Source of the DNA: CAWEZN01 sp964498015
Lineage (GTDB): Bacteria; Zixibacteria; MSB-5A5; GN15; PGXB01
Reading direction: 5' to 3'
Assembly: GCA_964498015.1 (NCBI GenBank)
Contig: CAZCFT010000002.1
Span: 11,818-75,817, forward strand
Length of the DNA stretch: 64,000 nucleotides
The stretch's first letter is position 1, and every line of letters begins with the position of its first letter. Shown piece after piece: positions 28,430 to 38,190 of the stretch. Under the pieces are notes generated by a model. That model saw nothing but the letters and a program-made list of their open reading frames with translations. It was not told the DNA's origin and did no database searches. Made by a program: the position numbers and the translations under genes.

Positions 28430-30145
28430 TTATTTCAACAGCGTCATCTTCTTAACATGTTCCCCATCGTTGGAAATTAGTCTGTAAAAATAGACTCCCG
28501 ACGGAAGTTTTTGCCCGTTATCGTCAGATCCGTCCCAACTGACATTCATGTCGCCGGCGGGATGAAATCCGTCCAAGAGGCTTTTTACCTGACGACCAAG
28601 AATATCATAGATGTCAAGCCTGATATTCTCTCCGCGATCAAGATTGATTTCAATTTTGGTCGCAGGATTAAATGGATTAGGATAATTCTGGCCCAGATAT
28701 ATCGACTCGGGAATAATTTCATTATTGGCCTCATCAACATCTGCCGCAAATGAAACCTGGAAATTGACCGTCATCGTTGACGCCGAAGGCGAGATATTGG
28801 TTACCGCGACATAAGTATTTTCTCCCGAATATGAATTGGAATTTGGGATTGTAAGCGATGTGAACGACGTTTTTGCTATATTTCCCGGAAAGGGATCACC
28901 TAAATTGCCGACCGAAAATTTCTTCTCAAGTTCAAACAGACCATCGGCCTGTTCCAGAGCCACAAGGTAATTCCCCGATGACGTATGGCCGGGATACCAC
29001 TGGTTATCATTGCTGTATTGTGAGTCGTCAATATGCCAGATTAAGAGGCCGCCTGATGAAAGATAAGAATCATATCCCGTCTTCTGCCTGTTTTCGACCA
29101 GGAAATATTGATTGCTTGCGCCTCCGCTTGACCAGAGCCGGTAAATACTCCCACCGCCTTCCACGCTTGGGACTGAAATACCATTCGCATTGGAAGAGAC
29201 ATTGACATAATCTTTGAATCCGAGTTGGATTCTCGACCAGGCGTCAGGATGCGCCGGATAATCGCCCATCCCGGTGGGGCCGTTCCAGCTTCCGTATGAC
29301 ATAAGCGACCATCGTCCCACTCCATAGGCATCCGTGGGACTATCTGTGTCATACAAATCTGGAAGCCCAAATATATGACCCAGCTCGTGACAAAAGACCC
29401 CGCAGGTAATATCTCCCGGAACTTGCCAATATTCCGGTTGTACGCAATATCCTGAAATATATACGCCGTCCTTCATTCTTGGCATTATGCCCCATTGATG
29501 CGACCAGATATCGTAGTCGCTTCCCGTATATTCAGCCCCCGGCCCGGTATGCACAAAAATCAACGCATCTACATATCCGTCATGATCATTATCATAATTT
29601 GAAAAATCAATAGACGGATCGATTTGATCGACAATGTCTTCACAAAGTTTCTGGGAATTATGGGGGTAAGCCCCAAGACCGTTTTGACCGTTGCAGTAAT
29701 AAGCGTAAGTCTGCGGGGCGGTTCGCCATCCGAGTGAAGAGGGCAGGTTCACTGTGATAATATCCAGCTGTGAGTAAGAAACTTCATTATAGTAATGTCT
29801 GACTGTCCCCTGCCGATTTACAAATATCAGAGTGTCGAATTCAGCCGCATAAATAGAAGTGTCCTTGTCCGAAAATTTCACCAGCACGGCCAGCGCCTTA
29901 AATGTTCCTATATAAGATGGCTTCCCGGCGCGGAATTTTGCCGCCATATTCATACCCTGACTAACCAATTTTGTCCTATTCTCCATATAATAGGGGAGAG
30001 CTGTTTCCCCTTTTGCGATCCTTTCAAGCAGAGCTTCATGCGGGGGCATTGCCGCTGTAGTCGAACCGAGAGCCAGCCCAAGGCCTATCGTCAGGAATGA
30101 AATAAAGTACTTTATTCTTTTATCGATATTTTTGTTATTTCTCAT
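28430..30145 (-). CDS. M6-family metalloprotease with type IX sorting tail
   Basis: 571 residues. AAGGAGG precedes the ATG. Signal peptide, then an M6 (immune inhibitor A-like) catalytic domain with HELGHIFGLPDLYD at residues 253-266: zinc ligands in HExxHxxG and the following D. The last 90 residues carry YLGQNYPNPFNPATKIEIN, IYDILGRQVKSL and a GVYFYRL...K ending, a Por/type IX secretion sorting domain. The product should be exported across the outer membrane. Followed upstream in the same orientation by a barrel and a lipoprotein gene. Confidence 0.93.
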   Translation of the reverse strand: MRNNKNIDKRIKYFISFLTIGLGLALGSTTAAMPPHEALLERIAKGETALPYYMENRTKLVSQGMNMAAKFRAGKPSYIGTFKALAVLVKFSDKDTSIYAAEFDTLIFVNRQGTVRHYYNEVSYSQLDIITVNLPSSLGWRTAPQTYAYYCNGQNGLGAYPHNSQKLCEDIVDQIDPSIDFSNYDNDHDGYVDALIFVHTGPGAEYTGSDYDIWSHQWGIMPRMKDGVYISGYCVQPEYWQVPGDITCGVFCHELGHIFGLPDLYDTDSPTDAYGVGRWSLMSYGSWNGPTGMGDYPAHPDAWSRIQLGFKDYVNVSSNANGISVPSVEGGGSIYRLWSSGGASNQYFLVENRQKTGYDSYLSSGGLLIWHIDDSQYSNDNQWYPGHTSSGNYLVALEQADGLFELEKKFSVGNLGDPFPGNIAKTSFTSLTIPNSNSYSGENTYVAVTNISPSASTMTVNFQVSFAADVDEANNEIIPESIYLGQNYPNPFNPATKIEINLDRGENIRLDIYDILGRQVKSLLDGFHPAGDMNVSWDGSDDNGQKLPSGVYFYRLISNDGEHVKKMTLLK

Positions 30146-30160
30146 CGCCGCCTCCTTGCT

Positions 30161-31441
30161 CTATAATCTGATTCCGGTTGATATTGCCAGATGAATCCCT
30201 TTGCTTGCCCCAAAATTTAAGCCGCTATGATTAGCAACCGCGAAGTCGAGATAGGCCACAGCTATATTAAAACCCAGCCCGCCTGAAATAACCGAACCGT
30301 TCTTTCCTCCAAGCGAATACCCGGCTCTCAAGGGAAGAAACCCGACAAGTCTATACTCAACGCCGGCTGATATCCTCGGCTGTGATGATGACCCCGCCGC
30401 CTGCTTGAACCCCTGCTCCCAGTCAACTGCCCAGAGAAGTTTTCCCGATGTCTTAGCCAGACCAAGCCTCATAACTGCCGGCAGTTTCGACTTGAAGGCC
30501 GATATTTCTTTGGAATAGTCGTCAGAAACTACTATGGAGTCATCCATGTTTTCGACGGTAACGCTGTCAAACCGAAAATGGTATCCGTGCTCCTCAGTTT
30601 TATTATTCCATTTAATACTGCTGAGAAAATTATTAACGCAGATACCGGCCGTATAGCTATCCGATAATCTCAATGCGGCGCCCAGATCGACGGCATATCC
30701 GTTTCCACCCTCGGCCGTCTGCGCAATCATTGTGCCTTCGCCACCGTATCCGGTAGAGAGCGTCGCTACTCCGCCGCGAAGCTCGGTCACTTTTTCATAA
30801 GCAATGCCCCGGATATATTTATACGAGGCCCCGACTGCCAGCTGGCGAGTCCCCAATTTATAGATTGAAGCTCCGTAAGAAATGCCCGCAGAGGCGTAGG
30901 CGATAGCCTCGCTGTACATCCCATCGAGCGAAAATGTATCATTAAGCCCATTCCCACTCAGAAAAAGCTCCAGCGCATCTTTGCTGAGATTCACTTCCGT
31001 GGCGGCATTGCCGCTCAAGCTGAAAACTACCGAACCAAGCGATAGCCCCAAAGCTCTGGCTTCTACGTCTGCATTTATCTTCAGCCCATCTGAGGGTATT
31101 TTCCCAAGGATGGCTGATTTGTCGGCTTCATTGAGTACCGCGCCGGAGTAATTATTATAATCAGCAAGAGAGAAACTGTTATTTGATATCCTGGCACCTA
31201 CGCCGGCCACCTCAATTCCGTATTGCCCGTAGCCGGAAAGGCCTATATTGGCAGGATTATACAACGGAGCATAGACCCCTTTGGCCAGACCCATGAAAGA
31301 CCCTCCCATCGCAACGGCTGGCGCGGACGAGAGACCCATTGGATATATCGCCGCAGGAATCATAGCCAGAATAGCAAGAACTATGATTGCCTTCCCCGAA
31401 GGCGACTGCAATCTATCAAATTCAGAAATGGATAATCTCAT
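30161..31441 (-). CDS. DUF5723-like outer-membrane barrel protein
   Basis: 426 residues from ATG 31441 (GGGGGAG upstream; an in-frame TTG four codons earlier is rejected). After the signal peptide, APAVAMGGSFMGLAKGVYAPLYNPAN is typical of PorV/DUF5723 barrels, and the C-terminus consists of short amphipathic strands ending ...LAISTGIRL. Adjacent to an M6 peptidase with a sorting tail and a large lipoprotein, it may belong to a surface complex. Function unknown. Confidence 0.78.
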   Translation of the reverse strand: MRLSISEFDRLQSPSGKAIIVLAILAMIPAAIYPMGLSSAPAVAMGGSFMGLAKGVYAPLYNPANIGLSGYGQYGIEVAGVGARISNNSFSLADYNNYSGAVLNEADKSAILGKIPSDGLKINADVEARALGLSLGSVVFSLSGNAATEVNLSKDALELFLSGNGLNDTFSLDGMYSEAIAYASAGISYGASIYKLGTRQLAVGASYKYIRGIAYEKVTELRGGVATLSTGYGGEGTMIAQTAEGGNGYAVDLGAALRLSDSYTAGICVNNFLSSIKWNNKTEEHGYHFRFDSVTVENMDDSIVVSDDYSKEISAFKSKLPAVMRLGLAKTSGKLLWAVDWEQGFKQAAGSSSQPRISAGVEYRLVGFLPLRAGYSLGGKNGSVISGGLGFNIAVAYLDFAVANHSGLNFGASKGIHLAISTGIRL

Positions 31442-31456
31442 GCACTCCCCCAATTC

Positions 31457-33499
31457 CTAAAATTTGCCGTTGAATTTATACTGAACCTGAATGACACCAC
31501 TGGCGGCGACATAGTCATCGCCGGTGATTTTTATGGTCTGTCCGTTGGAACCGGCCAGCGTGATAATCTGTCCCGAATATAGAATGGGATTTTCCAGAAT
31601 CTTTATGTCATTGCTGTCTATTGAAATGATATTTCCCGATTCCGTCGAGGCAATAACTTCACCGTTTGATCCGATAGTCCCGGCGTTAACCTCGATTGGG
31701 CCAAGCGTTAATTCCGGATTGGTATAGACTGTCGCCGAATCCCCGCTGAAATAGATTTCAACCGAGACTCCAAGCGGCAGGTGATTCGTGATAGTGGAAT
31801 TGAAATCCGCCTGAACAATATGGTCCGTGATTCTATCGATATCTTCTTGAGAAATCTTTTCAGATGCAATATTTCCCTCAAAGACAGATTGACCTATCAC
31901 CGCTTCAAGGGGCGAACTTATTTTCACCCGCGAAACAATGAAATCATCCGCTGAAATCGTGCCGGAACTGACGCCATCCCCGAACTGTACCGCGCCGCTC
32001 ACGGTTATTCCGCTCGGCACGGGATTGAGAAAGTCGGCCAGATTTGAATTTGATATATAAGAAATCATGGGACTATTGGGACTGCCGGCGGCGATAACAC
32101 CCTGAAGGGCGAGTATTTTCCCCTGATTTCCGGTAATATCAATATTAAGATTACCGTCGAAATTGATTCCGTTCTCTACTTCAAGAATCAATTCTGCATT
32201 CACCAGTTGCAGAGAATCGAATCCTTTGGGAAGATCGATTGCCGCGGTGACACTATCAAAGCTCGCCAGCGTCGAATCGATAATTCCGGTTAACGACTGA
32301 AACTTTAATCCCGATAAAGAAACCCTTACAGATATCGAATCGGATTGGTGAATGGTGACCAAAGTCGAACCGGTCGAATCCAGCGACGCTGTCGCCTGAA
32401 TCTCTATGGCTTGAGGCCTTGTTTGATCGATCGGTTCAAAGACAAAACCATCAAGACTGATAGAGACGCTGTCTGTGCTATCGGGATTGACTACGCGCGA
32501 TAATGTATATGGCGATCCATTTATCCGGAAATCAGGAAGGCTGATTTGAATATTTCCCTGAAGCGGCGTGAAATTGTGTACCTGAATCTCCGCTGTCCCT
32601 GAAGATATTTCTGCGGAAATAATTGTATTCGATTCCGAAAGCTGAATTTCGCCGGCAAAACTTTTTTCTACCGCCGGAATAACCGCTTGAGCCGCCGAAA
32701 TGACCAGACCGCCCGGAAATCCCATCGAGCTTGTCATCGATTTACCGGCAAGGGAGAGGATCATTCCGCCCGGAGTGTGGCAGTGAATATTTAATCGCAG
32801 ATGATTCGAAATTGTCTTTCCCCCGAGATCAACATGAGCCGTATCAATCCCTCCAGCGGGAATCCCCGGCGGCGGCAAAGGAACTGTCGATATGAAAAGG
32901 GATTTTCCGATATCATAGACCTGCAGGATAACCGTATCGAGATCGACTCCAAAATCATTCGCTATGATAAAGTCAATCCCGCCGGAGGCAATTTCAGCCC
33001 AGTTGAAATTATTAAAGGGTTGAAAGTCATTCTGAACATCGAATGATACCGGTAGAAGCGCACCCAGATCCAGACTGACATAATCGCCAAGATTTATTGT
33101 AACCGGACCCGACGCTTCGGGGGCAAGCGAAACCTGCCCGACTGTTTCAGATACTTCCTGAGAAATATCATTGATATTAAGATTATCGGAGACTCTTATT
33201 GTATCAAGCTCCTCATCAGCGGAGAAGAGAACATCCCCCATGGAATCAATAGAAAGCCCCGGCTGGTCTATTTTGTCAATAATTTCCCTTATGGAATAGA
33301 CCCGGTTGATAAGCGGAACTGTCAGATTGGTCGTGAATGTCGGCGCCGCCGGTTTTTCTATTGAGCACTGGATCAGAGTCAGAATGACCAGAACTACCGC
33401 TATTGCCAAAAGCGCCTTAAGTGCGAAATGCGTCGCCGGCGAATTGAAAAATGCTGACTCTCTTTTTCGTTTCCTCGCAAGAGCAATATTTATTTCCAT
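31457..33499 (-). CDS. Large surface lipoprotein, function unknown
   Basis: 680 residues, GGGGAGG before ATG. A basic N-terminus and hydrophobic segment end in a lipobox-like LTLIQCS (Cys about residue 46). The rest is almost entirely beta-rich and repetitive in style, with many DS, GxI and SxxD turns, no cysteine clusters and no catalytic motif I recognise. It ends in an aromatic strand (IQVQYKFNGKF). 15 bases separate it from the barrel gene, so the two are cotranscribed. Confidence 0.72.
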   Translation of the reverse strand: MEINIALARKRKRESAFFNSPATHFALKALLAIAVVLVILTLIQCSIEKPAAPTFTTNLTVPLINRVYSIREIIDKIDQPGLSIDSMGDVLFSADEELDTIRVSDNLNINDISQEVSETVGQVSLAPEASGPVTINLGDYVSLDLGALLPVSFDVQNDFQPFNNFNWAEIASGGIDFIIANDFGVDLDTVILQVYDIGKSLFISTVPLPPPGIPAGGIDTAHVDLGGKTISNHLRLNIHCHTPGGMILSLAGKSMTSSMGFPGGLVISAAQAVIPAVEKSFAGEIQLSESNTIISAEISSGTAEIQVHNFTPLQGNIQISLPDFRINGSPYTLSRVVNPDSTDSVSISLDGFVFEPIDQTRPQAIEIQATASLDSTGSTLVTIHQSDSISVRVSLSGLKFQSLTGIIDSTLASFDSVTAAIDLPKGFDSLQLVNAELILEVENGINFDGNLNIDITGNQGKILALQGVIAAGSPNSPMISYISNSNLADFLNPVPSGITVSGAVQFGDGVSSGTISADDFIVSRVKISSPLEAVIGQSVFEGNIASEKISQEDIDRITDHIVQADFNSTITNHLPLGVSVEIYFSGDSATVYTNPELTLGPIEVNAGTIGSNGEVIASTESGNIISIDSNDIKILENPILYSGQIITLAGSNGQTIKITGDDYVAASGVIQVQYKFNGKF

Positions 33500-33798
33500 A
33501 CCTCCCCGCTATTTCAAATCTCATTGTAACATTAGGGGAATACTGCAAAGCCGATGCCCGAATTGACATTCCCCCTAACCTTTGAATTGGTAAGGAGATA
33601 TGGCGTGCGAACCAAATCGAATTGGCCGTCTTCAGTGTTGGGTTTATCCCATACTCAGTAGGGATAGTCTCCTGAATCCTAAAAAAATACGTCTCAAGAT
33701 TGAAAGATGGCGAGAAATGCATTCAAGCACATTTTCCCATCACATCCCTTCTTCAGAAACCATTTGTGGTATGGCAGATTTTATTTATATTCTACCAT
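33500..33798. other. 299-base divergent intergenic region
   Basis: Separates the lipoprotein operon from the HIT gene. TATATT at 33786-33791 with TTGTGG 16 bases upstream would put a transcript start within a base or two of the HIT ATG (33799). No ribosome binding site is visible, so a leaderless message is possible. Confidence 0.4.
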
Positions 33799-34320
33799 AT
33801 GAGCGAAAAATTTATCTGGGCCCCTTGGAGATCAGAATATATTCTTGGCCCTAAAGAGAAGGGGTGCATTTTTTGCAATCGGATAAAAAGAAACAGCGAC
33901 AAGAAGGACCTTATTGTCTATCGCGGCGAAACGATTTTTGTGATCCTCAACAGGTTTCCATATAATTCGGGTCACACTATGGTGGTCCCTAATCGACATT
34001 TAAATTCGCTGGACAAATTGACCAGGGCTGAATCTACGGAATTCTTTGAATTGATTCAGCTGACGGTTGATGTCATCAAGAAAACGCTCAGGCCCGATTC
34101 ATTCAATCTTGGAATGAATCTCGGGCGAGGTTCAGGGGCAGGAGTACCGGGTCATCTTCACATGCATATTGTCCCAAGATGGAGCGAGGATACTAACTTT
34201 ATGCCCGTGATCGGTAAAACGCGAGTGGTATCCTTTGACCTCGGCATGATTTACAGGATGTTGAAAAAAAATTTTGATTTCTTATGCCCCGAGCAAAAAT
34301 CCCGACAAAAGCGGAGCTGA
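33799..34320 (+). CDS. HIT-family nucleotide hydrolase/phosphorylase
   Basis: 173 residues from ATG 33799. The histidine triad GHLHMHIVPRW is present, with upstream NRFPYNSGHTMVVPNRH and a CIFC cysteine pair near the N-terminus. The pattern fits bacterial Ap4A/ADP-handling HIT proteins (galT-like subgroup). Its 3' end overlaps the HTH-aconitase-like gene by 37 bases in another frame, so the two are translationally linked. Confidence 0.9.
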   Translation: MSEKFIWAPWRSEYILGPKEKGCIFCNRIKRNSDKKDLIVYRGETIFVILNRFPYNSGHTMVVPNRHLNSLDKLTRAESTEFFELIQLTVDVIKKTLRPDSFNLGMNLGRGSGAGVPGHLHMHIVPRWSEDTNFMPVIGKTRVVSFDLGMIYRMLKKNFDFLCPEQKSRQKRS

Positions 34321-35906
34321 TTCAGCTTCAAAGACTATATAAGACCGACGAGAAAATCGCCGAGCGTCTGGGCGGGACTACACCTCAGCTGGTCGCATAT
34401 TGGAGGCGCAAGAAGAATATTCCGCGTCATGCTTTTCCTAAATTCTCCGAGGCGGAAATTAGGGAAATTTGGGAACGATTTGGCGATGATTATCGGTGTG
34501 GGCTGGAACTCGGGATTTCCAAGGCCGCCTTCTACAACTGGAGAAGAAAATATGGCCTAAAAAATAGACCGGCATTTCTGAAGCTTGAGCAATTGGAGCT
34601 AAACCTCGGTGAACCAACCCTCGCCGTCGGGCGAAAATACAATTATGGCCGACAGACGATAGCGCAAAAGATATTTTCTGCAAGAGCCGAATTGGAAAAA
34701 GTCGAGACCGGCGAAACAATCTGCGTAGAACCCGACCTTGCTGTTTCGCCCAACGATTCCGGCCTGGTAGCGCAATATTTTAGAGACAATGGTTATACGT
34801 ATGTATGGAATCCCTCAAGGATAATAATATCCCTCGATCAAACATTGTCTTTCGAGACCGAAAAAGCCCCTGCCGTTAATAAGAGTCTAAGAGAATTTGT
34901 CAAGAAACAAAATATAAAGTATTTTTATGACATTGGGGAAGGGGCATGTCACCAGATGGTTTTGGAAAACGGACAGATTCTTCCCGGTCAATTCGCCATC
35001 GGGACAGACTCCTATATCAATTCCTATGGCTCGATTGGGGCATATGCGTCTTCTATAAGCGCCGCTGAAATGGCCGTGGTCTGGGCGACCGGCAGAGTAT
35101 CGCTTGCTGTGCCGGAAACGGTCAAAATAATCATCAATGGGAAATCTTCACGGGCTGTTTTCGCCAAAGATATAGCCCTATTTGTAGCGGGAAGTCTTCG
35201 CTCAGAAATTATTTTAAACAAAGTGATCGAGTTCTATGGCCCTACTGTCGCCCAAATGTCGATCTCAGAGAGATTCACCCTCTGTCATTATACGGCCGGT
35301 ATTGGGGCCACGGCCGGAATATGTTCCTTTGATGCTGTGTCCCGCCGCTATCTCCTGGGTCGCACAAAGATGCCATACCGACCAGCCCTCGCCGATAAGG
35401 ATGCTCTATATAATGGCATATATGAATTTAACATTGCCCATGTAATCCCTCAGATCGCTCGACCGGGCAAAATGGATAATGTGAGCGCTGTTTCTGAGCT
35501 TGAAGGTCTTCCTATTAATCAGGTCATTATCGGTTCCTGCGCCGGAGGACGTTTTGAAGACCTCCGCATCGTCGCCGACATCATAAAGGGGAAAAAGATC
35601 AATTCCGACGTGCGAATGCTTATTTATCCGGCCTCCCGTGCAGTCTATCTTGAAGCTCTAAGAAAAGGGCTTATTCGGGCCTTTGTCGAGGCCGGAGCAT
35701 TGGTCATGAATCCGGGGTGTGGCCCGTGCAAGGGTTTTGATCACGGCCTTCTTGCCGCCGGAGAGAAATGTCTGACCACAACTGCAAGAAGCTCTGGTGT
35801 TGATGCCGACAACGCAAACGGCGAAACTTATATCGTTTCTCCGGCAACCGCCGCCGCTTCAGCTTTGAGGGGTGTCATCACCAACCCGACAGGTTTTGTG
35901 AAATAA
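34284..35906 (+). CDS. Helix-turn-helix domain fused to degenerate LeuC/aconitase-type domain
   Basis: 540 residues. Residues 1-95 hold two HTH-like units, each ending in a tryptophan-arginine turn (VAYWRRKKNI at 38-46, FYNWRRKYGL at 83-92). From about 105 to the end the protein aligns by eye with LeuC/homoaconitase: ND...VWNPSRI, LREFVKKQNIKYFYDIGEGACHQ, VPETV, GSC-GGRFEDLR, NPGCGPCKG, VSPATAAASAL. The three cluster cysteines are kept (419, 479, 482). Key catalytic positions are changed: DH to DQ (186), GDSH to TDSY (244), NMAIE to HYTAG (335-339), and the SNRNFEGR loop is replaced (498-510). It is probably an iron-sulfur regulator rather than an enzyme. No LeuD partner follows. Confidence 0.75.
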   Translation: MPRAKIPTKAELIQLQRLYKTDEKIAERLGGTTPQLVAYWRRKKNIPRHAFPKFSEAEIREIWERFGDDYRCGLELGISKAAFYNWRRKYGLKNRPAFLKLEQLELNLGEPTLAVGRKYNYGRQTIAQKIFSARAELEKVETGETICVEPDLAVSPNDSGLVAQYFRDNGYTYVWNPSRIIISLDQTLSFETEKAPAVNKSLREFVKKQNIKYFYDIGEGACHQMVLENGQILPGQFAIGTDSYINSYGSIGAYASSISAAEMAVVWATGRVSLAVPETVKIIINGKSSRAVFAKDIALFVAGSLRSEIILNKVIEFYGPTVAQMSISERFTLCHYTAGIGATAGICSFDAVSRRYLLGRTKMPYRPALADKDALYNGIYEFNIAHVIPQIARPGKMDNVSAVSELEGLPINQVIIGSCAGGRFEDLRIVADIIKGKKINSDVRMLIYPASRAVYLEALRKGLIRAFVEAGALVMNPGCGPCKGFDHGLLAAGEKCLTTTARSSGVDADNANGETYIVSPATAAASALRGVITNPTGFVK

Positions 35907-35927
35907 AGGCAGGTTCCCGGTCGAATC

Positions 35928-37178
35928 CTAATCCTTCATTGATTGCAGGAACTTCTGATTATTCTTCGTCTTCTTCATTCTGTCCATCAAGAATTCCATC
36001 GCCTCTATCGGATTCATCTCCGCCAGAAATTTGCGCAGTACCCAAACTTTTTGCAATACGTCAGGAGTCATGAGAAGCTCCTCTTTTCTGGTACCGCTAC
36101 GATTAAGATCCATCGCCGGGAAAATTCTTCGGTCCGACAACCTGCGATCAAGAACCATCTCCAGATTTCCAGTCCCTTTGAATTCTTCAAAAATAACTTC
36201 ATCCATTCTTGAGCCGGTTTCGATCAAGGCGGTCCCGATGATTGTAAGCGAACCGCCTTCTTCAATATTGCGGGCCGCGCCGAAAAATCGTTTCGGCTTG
36301 TGGAGAGCATTGCTATCAACGCCTCCGGAGAGAATCTTGCCCGAGTGCGGCACTACTGCATTATGAGCGCGCGCCAGACGGGTGATACTGTCGAGCAATA
36401 TTATAACATGCTTCTTGTGCTCCACCAGCCTTTTCGCCTTTTCAAGCACCATATCGGCCACCTGGACATGCCGCTCAGCGGGTTCATCGAAAGTTGATGA
36501 AATTACTTCACCTTTGACAGATCGCCTCATATCGGTGACTTCTTCAGGCCGTTCGTCAATAAGAAGCACTATTAATATCACCTCAGGATGGTTGTGCGTG
36601 ATGGCGTTGGCTATTTTTTGCAGGATTATGGTTTTCCCGGCCTTGGGCGGCGACGTTATCAGCGCCCGCTGGCCTTTTCCAATCGGGGTCATCAGATCCA
36701 TTATTCTGGTCGTGAGTTCGTCGGGGTTGATTTCAAGCTGGAAAGCTTCATTGGGATAAAGGGGCGTCAGATTATCAAAAAGAATCTTATGCTTGGAAAT
36801 TTCTGGATCCTCAAAATTGATAGCTTCGATTTTTAGTAGCGCAAAGTATCGTTCATTGTCTTTGGGAGGCCGAACCTGACCGGAGATCGTATCCCCCGTG
36901 CGCAAATCGAATCGCTTTATTTGCGAGGGGGAGACATAGATGTCGTCCGGACCCGGCAAGTAATTATAATCGGGAGAGCGAAGAAACCCGTAACCCTCAG
37001 ATAATATTTCCAGCACCCCTTCCGCAAAAATCATTCCCTCCTGCTGGGCCGAATTAGCTTCCATAACTTTGAAGATTAATTCCGATTTCCTGAGGCCGGA
37101 AACGCCGGGAATATCCAGTGATTCCGCCATTTCCAGCAATTCAGCAATAGTTTTGTTCTTAAGCTCTGTGCTTTCCAT
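35928..37178 (-). CDS. rho: Transcription termination factor Rho
   Basis: 416 residues, normal Rho length. The N-terminal Rho_N segment (KTIAELLEMAESLDIPGVSGLRKSELI) is followed by the RNA-binding cold-shock-like domain (GVLEILSEGYGFLRSPDYNYLPG), and the ATPase has Walker A SPPKAGKT. The Q-loop/R-loop region and the hallmark GGVDSNALHKPKRFFGAARN are present. Convergent with the HTH-aconitase-like gene, leaving only 21 bases between the stops. Confidence 0.98.
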   Translation of the reverse strand: MESTELKNKTIAELLEMAESLDIPGVSGLRKSELIFKVMEANSAQQEGMIFAEGVLEILSEGYGFLRSPDYNYLPGPDDIYVSPSQIKRFDLRTGDTISGQVRPPKDNERYFALLKIEAINFEDPEISKHKILFDNLTPLYPNEAFQLEINPDELTTRIMDLMTPIGKGQRALITSPPKAGKTIILQKIANAITHNHPEVILIVLLIDERPEEVTDMRRSVKGEVISSTFDEPAERHVQVADMVLEKAKRLVEHKKHVIILLDSITRLARAHNAVVPHSGKILSGGVDSNALHKPKRFFGAARNIEEGGSLTIIGTALIETGSRMDEVIFEEFKGTGNLEMVLDRRLSDRRIFPAMDLNRSGTRKEELLMTPDVLQKVWVLRKFLAEMNPIEAMEFLMDRMKKTKNNQKFLQSMKD

Positions 37179-37247
37179 AGATTTTATCCCATAGTTAAGA
37201 TTAATAATTTACTGTTGGATTAAGAAGTCCCCCCGGGGAAGGAGATA

Positions 37248-37595
37248 TTATTTAATTATTTCAATAGGAGCGTCCCCCCATAATTTTTCGAGCGCATAAA
37301 ACTCTCTGGCCGACCTCTGAAAAACATGGACAACAACATCAACATAATCAAGCAGTACCCATTTCCCCCCTCGCGCCCCCTCACGATGCCATGCTTTGAT
37401 ACCCATTTCAATAAGTCCTTCATCAATCGCTTCAACAATAGCCTTAACATGTACATCGACATCGCCGCTGATTATGACAAAATAATCGCATACTGAGGTA
37501 AGATTCTTCAGTTTCAAGATCTTGATATCGTAACCTTTTTTGGTGAGAGCAAGCTTTCCGGCTGCGCGTGCAATCGATAAAGGGGTCGGTTTCAA
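37248..37595 (-). CDS. rsfS: Ribosome silencing factor RsfS
   Basis: 115 residues. Motifs KKGYDIKILKLKNLTSVCDYFVIISG, the WHREGARGGKWVLLDYVDVVVHVFQ core and FYALEKLWGDAP define RsfS (Iojap), which binds L14 and blocks subunit joining under starvation. The frame offers only a TTG start (37595), with AGGAG about 14 bases upstream; no ATG or GTG is available. Confidence 0.95.
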   Translation of the reverse strand: MKPTPLSIARAAGKLALTKKGYDIKILKLKNLTSVCDYFVIISGDVDVHVKAIVEAIDEGLIEMGIKAWHREGARGGKWVLLDYVDVVVHVFQRSAREFYALEKLWGDAPIEIIK

Positions 37596-37629
37596 ATTCT
37601 CGTTCTTTCTCTCCTATTTTCTTGTAAGC

Positions 37630-38139
37630 TTATGGCTTATTTGTCTTCTGCAGTATCTTCTCAAAATCTTCACCAAGCACCAGGGAGACATTTATATTCC
37701 GATAATTATTCTCCAGAGGCTCAAAGACTATGTTTTCCGCATCAAGACCCAACTGGACAGCTAACGCCTTAGAGATACTCAGATCCTTTTCTCTCGAAAT
37801 TAGAAAGCTTTTCTTCACATTGTATGCTCTGAAATCATAAACTTCAAGCGCCGAGGCCTCAAGCGGCGGATGGACTTTCGATGGCGCCGCTTTAGCGACT
37901 CGATCGGCCGCGCCGTGTATCCCACAGCCATTCAAAATCTGTAAGCGGACCGATTGAATGGGAAGATCAATAGTCTTAGAAACCCCGTTGGTTATTCTGA
38001 GCGCAAAGCTGGCGCCATAAATTACAACCAATGCAAAAATGGCCAAAATCGTCAATTCCAAAAAGCGCGAATTCTTTTTGCTTCTTGGCGAACGTCTCTT
38101 GATCTTGATACTGCTTTTTGATATTTTCTTCAATAACAT
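37630..38139 (-). CDS. LytR_C domain membrane protein
   Basis: 169 residues. A basic N-terminus, one membrane helix (LTILAIFALVVIYGASFAL), then a periplasmic LytR_C-like domain (VRLQILNGCGIHGAADRVA ... DFRAYNVKKSFLI ... LVLGEDFEKIL). Such domains occur with LytR-CpsA-Psr enzymes and envelope proteins. In the same orientation as rsfS and the barrel upstream, with short spacing. Confidence 0.85.
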   Translation of the reverse strand: MLLKKISKSSIKIKRRSPRSKKNSRFLELTILAIFALVVIYGASFALRITNGVSKTIDLPIQSVRLQILNGCGIHGAADRVAKAAPSKVHPPLEASALEVYDFRAYNVKKSFLISREKDLSISKALAVQLGLDAENIVFEPLENNYRNINVSLVLGEDFEKILQKTNKP

Positions 38140-38190
38140 CTATTCAATGTGAAAGTAATCTGGTAGGGCAAATAACAATTATTTACGGCT

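Noticed and set aside
33600..33854. 84-codon frame with AAGGAG near its ATG
   Set aside because: Spacing to the ATG is only about two bases, the frame overlaps the HIT gene out of phase, and the composition is unlike the other proteins here.
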